A stretch of 10,700 nt of DNA. Source: Candidatus Delongbacteria bacterium. Lineage in GTDB: Bacteria > JAGOEH01. Of the stretch, positions 6,121 to 10,700 are shown in pieces. A program made the position numbers and the translations under genes. The notes under the pieces are model-generated. The model did no database searches and had not been told where the DNA came from. It saw nothing but the letters and a program-made list of their open reading frames with translations. The first letter of the stretch is position 1. Every line of letters starts with the position of its first letter. The stretch covers positions 1-10,700 of the forward strand of contig JAGOEH010000104.1 in NCBI GenBank assembly GCA_017997825.1. Direction: 5' to 3'.

Positions 6121-8004
6121 ATGCCAGAGTTTCCGGATCTAATTCGACGGTATTTGGAGCGGCATTTTATTGAGTACCGAAGCCCGGCTTATTTACAGTT
6201 GGATGCTGGACACCGGATTCAGAGTGTCGGGGGAACAATTCAAATCTATCGTCCCAAGGAATTGGCGACAGGAACTCCGGTGGAGGATTGTTTTCCATTT
6301 CTGGAAGGATTCTTTCCCTTAAAATCGTCGGAGATCGTCCTGCCGCATTTGGAAATCCAGCCTGGAATTTTTTCAGAGGTTCATCTGATCGACGATAAAG
6401 ATTCATCATGGGTCATATTGCTCAATTTGTCGGAAGAGAGTCATAAAATCGATAAGCTTCTGCAGCGTGAAAACCAACTAAAGCTCCAAGAAAGCAAAGC
6501 CTTGAAAGATATCCGGGATGTCTATCCGATTCCCATGGAATCTCCATCCGATATTATCATGCTGGAAAATGTAGATCATGAACGCTATCGGCTCATCAGC
6601 CGGGCACCGGAATGGTTTGAAACCTTGTTCGGGCATGTCAGCCGGGATGAGTTTTCGAACGAGTTGCTGAACACTCATCCTTTTCTGGAGAATTTTTTGG
6701 AATTGGCGGAGTCGCACTGGAAAAGCGGCGAGAGTGGATATCTCAAATCATCGGTCTGGACGGAAAGCGACAGCCACGATCAGGAATACAATCTTGAAGC
6801 TTCGGCGATCACATACCGTGATAAACTGATCCTGATAATTGAGCAGGTCCGGATGGCCTATGAGCTCCGGCGTGAACTATTGCAAAAGGCCAGGGAAAAA
6901 AGCCTGGCTTATGACCGGTTGATCCGGACGGAAACCCGCTTACGCCAGAGCGAGAACAGGCTCAGGATGCTGGTGGATCATATTCCGGCGATATTATGGA
7001 CGACTGATCGGAATTTGGTAATCACGTCGTGCAGCGGCACTCGAATTCGAGGCCTGGGTTTACGCGAGGAAGATATCAACGGACAGACCATCGAAGATTT
7101 TTTTTCGGGCTACGATAGCGATTCGCTGGCCCTTCAGACTCATCATATCGCCCTGGCGGGTGTACCCAGCCAGTATGAGCTGTCGTTTTATGATCAGATT
7201 ATGCACTGTTATATCGAACCCTTACAGGATGAAGAGGATCAGATTCTGGGAACGATCGGACTGGCCTTTGATATCACGGAGCGCATTCAGGCGGAGGACT
7301 CCCGAATCCGGATGAAGGAAGCGGAGACGCGGGCTGAGGTAATTGAAGCCACCAATCTGCAATTATTGAAGGAAGTATCGTTGCGGATGCAGGCTGAGAA
7401 TCAGTTGGAGAAATCACTGCTGGATATACAGCAGGTCCTGCAGGGGGTCATTCAGGCCATCTCTATGACGGTGGAAATCCGGGATCCTTATACGGCCGGG
7501 CATCAACGCCGGGTCAGTGATCTGGCTTATGCCATTGCTCGGCAGATGAAGCTTTCGGACGAACAAGCCGATATTATCCGGATGGCCGGTCTACTTCATG
7601 ATATCGGTAAAGTCATGGTGCCGGCGGAGATTCTCAGCAAGCCGGGAAAACTGAACCTGGTCGAATTCAGCTTGATTCAGATGCATCCCCAGGTCGGGTA
7701 TGATATCCTCAAATCGATCAATTTTCCCTGGCCGATTGCCCGGATTGTCCACCAACACCATGAAAAACTGGATGGTAGCGGTTATCCGCTCCATGAGACC
7801 AAGGATAATATTTTACTGGAGGCTCAAATACTAAGCGTGGCGGATATGGTAGAAGCGATTGCATCGCATCGTCCCTACCGCCCGAGTTTGGGAATCGAAA
7901 CGGCGTTGGAAGAGATACGAAAATACCAGGGGGTACAGTTGAATTCCGAGGCCGTCGATGCTTGTATCACGTTATTTCAGGAGGGATTGTTCGCCTTCAC
8001 CTGA
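6121..8004 (+). CDS. PAS-containing sensor with HD-GYP (c-di-GMP phosphodiesterase) domain
   Basis: A 627-residue protein with no membrane segment, so a cytoplasmic sensor-effector. Order: a PAS-like N-terminal module (1-105; FLEGFFPL, VHLIDD, WVILLNLS), a short helix, a second PAS-like module (150-245; APEWFETLF, HPFLENFLELAE, NLEASA), a helix, a recognisable PAS domain (280-388; VDHIPAILWTTD to GLAFDITERIQAE), a coiled coil (390-440) and an HD-GYP domain (443-625). Catalytic features are intact: E452, H461, LLHDIGK (H493, D494, K497), H522, HHEKLDGSGYP (H546, H547, D551, GYP 554-556) and D575. HD-GYP enzymes hydrolyse cyclic di-GMP to pGpG or GMP, so an active phosphodiesterase is expected. 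The gene begins 4 nt after the GTPase stop, with AGGA 7 nt before the ATG. Its 3' end overlaps the convergent gene by 28 nt. That it senses the GTPase-envelope complex is inference. Confidence 0.92.
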   Translation: MPEFPDLIRRYLERHFIEYRSPAYLQLDAGHRIQSVGGTIQIYRPKELATGTPVEDCFPFLEGFFPLKSSEIVLPHLEIQPGIFSEVHLIDDKDSSWVILLNLSEESHKIDKLLQRENQLKLQESKALKDIRDVYPIPMESPSDIIMLENVDHERYRLISRAPEWFETLFGHVSRDEFSNELLNTHPFLENFLELAESHWKSGESGYLKSSVWTESDSHDQEYNLEASAITYRDKLILIIEQVRMAYELRRELLQKAREKSLAYDRLIRTETRLRQSENRLRMLVDHIPAILWTTDRNLVITSCSGTRIRGLGLREEDINGQTIEDFFSGYDSDSLALQTHHIALAGVPSQYELSFYDQIMHCYIEPLQDEEDQILGTIGLAFDITERIQAEDSRIRMKEAETRAEVIEATNLQLLKEVSLRMQAENQLEKSLLDIQQVLQGVIQAISMTVEIRDPYTAGHQRRVSDLAYAIARQMKLSDEQADIIRMAGLLHDIGKVMVPAEILSKPGKLNLVEFSLIQMHPQVGYDILKSINFPWPIARIVHQHHEKLDGSGYPLHETKDNILLEAQILSVADMVEAIASHRPYRPSLGIETALEEIRKYQGVQLNSEAVDACITLFQEGLFAFT

Positions 8005-8804
8005 ACCGGCGCAGAATGATAGAGCGCCTCTCCGTGTTCGGCTGCGATCCGGTCGAAAACCGGATTGATGAGGGATGGGACATCGCGATTCAGATCGAAC
8101 CATGAGGGGTTGGCTTCCATGATATGGTACAATTCATCGAGAGTAAAATCCAGTCTGGGGTGAAAATATTGGATGATCCTGGCTACCAGCTCAAAATCCT
8201 CAGGTTGATCGACACACAGGCGGAAATGGGATCGATTCAGATACCGGGGCTCGGGGTTGATGATACGGATATAGAAATCCCGCCATCTTGTGTAGGCAGC
8301 CAGGGTTACATGTTCCAATTCATCGGGGGTAAGATTCAGGGTTGATAGTTTATCCAGCAGGCAAGGCGAAAAGACTTCCACATCGACGCCGCGGGGGAAT
8401 CCGGTTTCATTATTGGTGGCGGTAATTTCGGGCTGCAGATCGAGATGGCGGTCAATGCAAAAATCCAGCAAACCAGGATCGATGAGCGGGCAATCGGCCG
8501 TCATCCGGACCATCAGATCAGGCTGAATTGTCAGGGAGATCTGATGAAATCGATCGAACACATTGTTCAGATCGCCGCGGAAGACTTTGATCCCGACGGC
8601 ATTGAGATAATCAGCCAGAGGATCATCGGAGGGATGGTGTGAGGTGGCCACCAGAATACCGGTAAGCCGCTTCGATTGGTTTAGGCGTTCCAGCATAGTT
8701 CCGATCAGTGGCCTGCCTTCGACCGGCCGCAATACCTTACCCGGCAGCCGGGTCGAACTTAATCGAGCCTGAACTACCGCCAGAATAGATCGTGGTTGAT
8801 TCAT
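7977..8804 (-). CDS. SpsF-like sugar cytidylyltransferase (CMP-KDO synthetase-like fold)
   Basis: A 275-residue cytoplasmic nucleotidyltransferase of the type that activates acidic or amino sugars with CTP for surface polysaccharide synthesis. The N-terminal nucleotide-binding signature VVQARLSSTRLPGKVL is followed by RPLIGTMLERL, then RMTADCPLIDP in the middle, GFPRGVDVEVF and a DELEHVT segment, all typical of the SpsF/COG1861 branch. The exact sugar cannot be read from sequence, and no other sugar-nucleotide gene is adjacent. Start: the ATG at 8804 places the signature at residue 10, as is usual. An upstream in-frame ATG at 8966 would overlap the lipoprotein gene and run through its terminator, so I rejected it. 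The ribosome binding site is poor, and a possible promoter would begin transcription at the ATG itself. The stop lies inside the HD-GYP gene's 3' end (28-nt convergent overlap). Confidence 0.87.
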   Translation of the reverse strand: MNQPRSILAVVQARLSSTRLPGKVLRPVEGRPLIGTMLERLNQSKRLTGILVATSHHPSDDPLADYLNAVGIKVFRGDLNNVFDRFHQISLTIQPDLMVRMTADCPLIDPGLLDFCIDRHLDLQPEITATNNETGFPRGVDVEVFSPCLLDKLSTLNLTPDELEHVTLAAYTRWRDFYIRIINPEPRYLNRSHFRLCVDQPEDFELVARIIQYFHPRLDFTLDELYHIMEANPSWFDLNRDVPSLINPVFDRIAAEHGEALYHSAPVQVKANNPS

Positions 8805-8810
8805 AAATCC

Positions 8811-8839
8811 AACATAATGATAAAAGATTGGGAAATCAA
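8811..8839 (-). promoter_or_regulatory. Possible promoter giving a leaderless SpsF-like mRNA
   Basis: On the minus strand TTGATT (8839-8834) is followed after 17 nt by TATGTT (8816-8811). A start 6-7 nt downstream falls on or next to the A of the ATG at 8804, which fits the absence of a good Shine-Dalgarno. Both boxes are imperfect and the region is A/T-rich, so this may be coincidence. Confidence 0.33.
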
Positions 8840-8841
8840 GC

Positions 8842-8873
8842 AAAAAAGCAGGGGCTGAACCACAGCCCCTGCT
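8842..8873 (-). terminator. Rho-independent terminator after the lipoprotein gene
   Basis: A perfect 11-bp stem, AGCAGGGGCTG (8847-8857) with CAGCCCCTGCT (8863-8873), closes a 5-nt loop. On the minus strand it is followed by a run of six T (8847-8842), the first of which pairs in the stem. It begins 26 nt after the lipoprotein stop, so it should end the receptor-lipoprotein transcript. The plus-strand side lacks a T-run, so it is probably unidirectional. Confidence 0.88.
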
Positions 8874-8898
8874 GAAATCATTTATCCCTTGCTTGGGA

Positions 8899-9825
8899 TT
8901 ATTTGACGATCCGGGTATAGAGCTTGGTTCCGCTGACTGACCCAAAGCAGCCGATCCCGTTAACAACTCCGCCCTGATTAAATCCTTCAGGCTTATAAAG
9001 GTATTTGTAATAGTTAGGATCGATGCTGTAGATTGTCATCTCATATCGCCCATAGAAGGCAAACATGGACCCGTATGTTTTGTCGCTGATCCGGCCTTCC
9101 GCAGCGGGAATACTGGTGTTATAAACATCCATCTTGCGGGGGTATCCGGTGGACGGATCCTCATATTCCTCTTCATCCTCGGGTTTATCGCTGAATTTGA
9201 ACAAGTAGCTGTCACTATACTCAACATCCTGCCAGTTTTCCAGGCAGTAGCTGCGATAATAAAGCACCACATAGCGTTCCCCCGGCATGACTTCGGCTTT
9301 CATTTTGAGCGGGAAATCGGCTCCGATCCGGTCAGCTTTCATCTCCGGATAGGATGCCGATGAATCGGCGGTGAATCCGGAATTGGATTCGACCTCAAAC
9401 TTGGCCGGAATGGTGGTATGGGCCGTAATAATCTTATCATAACCCTCGATTTCAATCCTGAGGGTATACGTTTGTTTTTCCTTTGGAATAAAACTGAGGC
9501 TGGAATCATAGAAAAATAGGTATTTGCCGATCTGACCAGGTGCCGGGGTCAGTTCGACAGTCTGCTGAGTCAAGCTGTCGGTCAGATAAACCCGGGCCGG
9601 GATGAGCATCGACAACAGATCGACGGTATCCCCAATCTGGGCCACTTTGCCGATTCGGATCGGATTGTTCAGGCTGACGGGCTCGCCCTCCCGGAGCAAT
9701 CCGCTGACGAAGTACATGTCCCCCGTGTATCGCTGAGGAGCGGTATAATCAACCCCGCAGCCAAATCCAAGCGCCAGACCGAGTCCGAAAATCGCCAGGA
9801 CAAGTAAAGTACGATAGTTACGCAT
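8899..9825 (-). CDS. Predicted lipoprotein, DUF4249-like, paired with a TonB-dependent receptor
   Basis: A 308-residue exported protein. Residues 1-22 form a signal peptide (basic MRNYR, hydrophobic core, then GFG) ending at C23, probably the lipidated cysteine. The lipobox is atypical, with Gly rather than Leu at -3. The mature part contains beta-rich segments such as YTLRIEIEGYDKIITAHTTIP (about 121-141) and ends with a VNGIGCFGS segment; both recall DUF4249 lipoproteins encoded after SusC-like or other TonB-dependent receptors in Bacteroidetes and relatives. Family assignment is from pattern memory and moderate in confidence. The start is firm: AGGAGAG (9839-9833) lies 7 nt before the ATG, and only 17 nt separate it from the receptor stop, implying one operon. 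Its role is probably as an outer-membrane accessory lipoprotein for the receptor. The substrate is unknown. Confidence 0.82.
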   Translation of the reverse strand: MRNYRTLLVLAIFGLGLALGFGCGVDYTAPQRYTGDMYFVSGLLREGEPVSLNNPIRIGKVAQIGDTVDLLSMLIPARVYLTDSLTQQTVELTPAPGQIGKYLFFYDSSLSFIPKEKQTYTLRIEIEGYDKIITAHTTIPAKFEVESNSGFTADSSASYPEMKADRIGADFPLKMKAEVMPGERYVVLYYRSYCLENWQDVEYSDSYLFKFSDKPEDEEEYEDPSTGYPRKMDVYNTSIPAAEGRISDKTYGSMFAFYGRYEMTIYSIDPNYYKYLYKPEGFNQGGVVNGIGCFGSVSGTKLYTRIVK

Positions 9826-9842
9826 AGCTGATCTCTCCTGTA

Positions 9843-10700
9843 TTAAAATGGGATATTGACGCCGACAAAGACAAACCGGGGAAACATTTCAACTTGATCC
9901 TTATGAATGATCAGCTTGGAGGGATCATTCGGATTGATTGAGGCATAGAAATCCTCAAACCAGACATTTTTCTGATCGAGCAGATTGATGATCTGGATAT
10001 AGGGTTCGATGGCCCAGCTTTTTTTATCCCAGCGCATTTTGAAGCTCAGATCGAGGCGGGAATAATTGGGAAGACGGTATCGGTCATAATAGCTATAGAT
10101 GGGCTGGAGTTGGGTATCGTTGTCCATATACCATCCTTCAGGACGGGAAAATGGTTGGCCGGTGTAAAAGGAATAGGCCAATCCCATTTCCCATTTGGCA
10201 CCCAACCACTGTCTTTTGAATTGATAGTTTTCGATGATATTGATCTGATGGGTACGATCATAGCGGGGGAAATAGTATTTCTCGTTGCCGGTATAGGGAT
10301 CCTGGTTGACATGATTGGTTTTGCGTTTGGTTACACCGTAGGCATATCCGATAAAACCGTTCCATCCCTTCCATTCGGTTTTGAGCAGGACATCCATTCC
10401 GAAGGAGTAACCGGTTCCCATATTATACACATCTGCCAGTCTTCCGGTTTCATTATTCCACTCGTAATCGGTTTCCGGCCGGTATTCCACCAGGTTTTCA
10501 TAATTTTTATAATAGCCTTCCACATCCAAGGAGACGCCTTGGAAGAGAAGGGTTTTATAGCCGGCAGTGAAGTGGTTGGATATACCGGCATCGACTGAGT
10601 TGTCCAACGGAAACCACAGATCGAAGGGGGTAACTTCTCCCATATTCAGAGAGGTGATGTATTGGTAGAAACGGCCGTAACTGACAAATACATTGCTGGT
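9843..10700 (-). CDS. TonB-dependent outer-membrane receptor, C-terminal part (5' end beyond window)
   Basis: The last 285 codons of a larger gene that runs off the right edge; the frame is open to 10700, so the in-frame ATG at 10643 is internal. The protein is rich in Tyr, Trp and Phe in alternating strand patterns typical of a beta-barrel. It has YGRFYQYI near the edge followed by TPFDLWFPLDN, a segment pair common in TonB-dependent receptors, later RLDLSFKMRW and INLLDQKNVWFEDF, and a terminal FVFVGVNIPF ending in Phe, the outer-membrane insertion signature. Such receptors import siderophores, vitamins or glycans using TonB energy; the plug, signal peptide and any N-terminal carboxypeptidase-like domain would lie outside, so the substrate cannot be guessed. 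It is followed 17 nt later by the lipoprotein gene. Confidence 0.85.
   Translation of the reverse strand, partial: TSNVFVSYGRFYQYITSLNMGEVTPFDLWFPLDNSVDAGISNHFTAGYKTLLFQGVSLDVEGYYKNYENLVEYRPETDYEWNNETGRLADVYNMGTGYSFGMDVLLKTEWKGWNGFIGYAYGVTKRKTNHVNQDPYTGNEKYYFPRYDRTHQINIIENYQFKRQWLGAKWEMGLAYSFYTGQPFSRPEGWYMDNDTQLQPIYSYYDRYRLPNYSRLDLSFKMRWDKKSWAIEPYIQIINLLDQKNVWFEDFYASINPNDPSKLIIHKDQVEMFPRFVFVGVNIPF

Noticed and set aside
8847-8873. Hairpin as a bidirectional terminator that also ends the plus-strand operon
   Set aside because: No T-run follows the stem on the plus strand, and it is more than 800 nt past the HD-GYP stop.
8805-8966. Longer start of the SpsF-like gene at 8966
   Set aside because: It would overlap the end of the lipoprotein gene and read through its terminator hairpin, and the nucleotide-binding signature is correctly placed near the N-terminus from the ATG at 8804.
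10110-10598. Plus-strand open frame encoding a hydrophobic protein, opposite the receptor gene
   Set aside because: Its hydrophobicity is what the complement of an aromatic- and charge-alternating barrel sequence produces, and there is no start context or family match.
9843-10643. Receptor gene starting at the ATG at 10643
   Set aside because: The frame is open to the window edge and upstream codons encode a typical barrel strand (YGRFYQYI), so this Met is internal.

Overview
The window looks like chromosomal DNA of a Gram-negative (diderm) bacterium. The evidence is a TonB-dependent outer-membrane receptor, a lipoprotein, and an inner-membrane protein with a periplasmic OmpA domain. Base composition is near 50% GC by eye. 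The aminopeptidase has the Bacteroidetes-type sequence pattern, and the receptor is followed by a DUF4249-like lipoprotein, which is common in the Bacteroidetes/FCB group. I therefore suspect an FCB-superphylum or neighbouring candidate lineage. This is inference; there is no rRNA or other taxonomic marker here.

Layout. At the left edge, on the plus strand, is a glycogen synthase (glgA) whose reading frame is already open at the edge and carries a Ser/Pro/Gln-rich linker, so the gene probably begins outside the window. It converges, 6 nt apart, with a minus-strand Xaa-Pro aminopeptidase (pepP-like, 1563-2951). Between about 2952 and 3288 lies a divergent promoter region: a plausible minus-strand promoter for the peptidase, and a near-consensus extended -10 plus-strand promoter. 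The plus promoter is followed by a roughly 180-nt leader with strong predicted RNA folding.

The core of the window is a tight four-gene plus-strand operon (3289-8004; gaps of 3, 11 and 4 nt). In order it encodes: a coiled-coil protein; a large inner-membrane protein with a conserved cytoplasmic domain, one membrane helix, BON-like repeats and a C-terminal OmpA peptidoglycan-binding domain; a Ras/Rab-like small GTPase; and a soluble PAS/PAS-like sensor with a C-terminal HD-GYP (c-di-GMP phosphodiesterase) domain. I read these as one system linking a GTPase switch and cyclic-di-GMP turnover to an envelope-anchored complex. It is the best candidate in this window for a little-described system.

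The HD-GYP gene overlaps, tail to tail by 28 nt, a minus-strand SpsF-like sugar cytidylyltransferase (7977-8804). Further right on the minus strand are a predicted lipoprotein (8899-9825), with a clear rho-independent terminator after it, and the C-terminal part of a TonB-dependent receptor that runs off the right edge. Receptor and lipoprotein probably form an uptake operon transcribed leftward. No tRNA, rRNA, CRISPR array, insertion sequence or transposase was seen.
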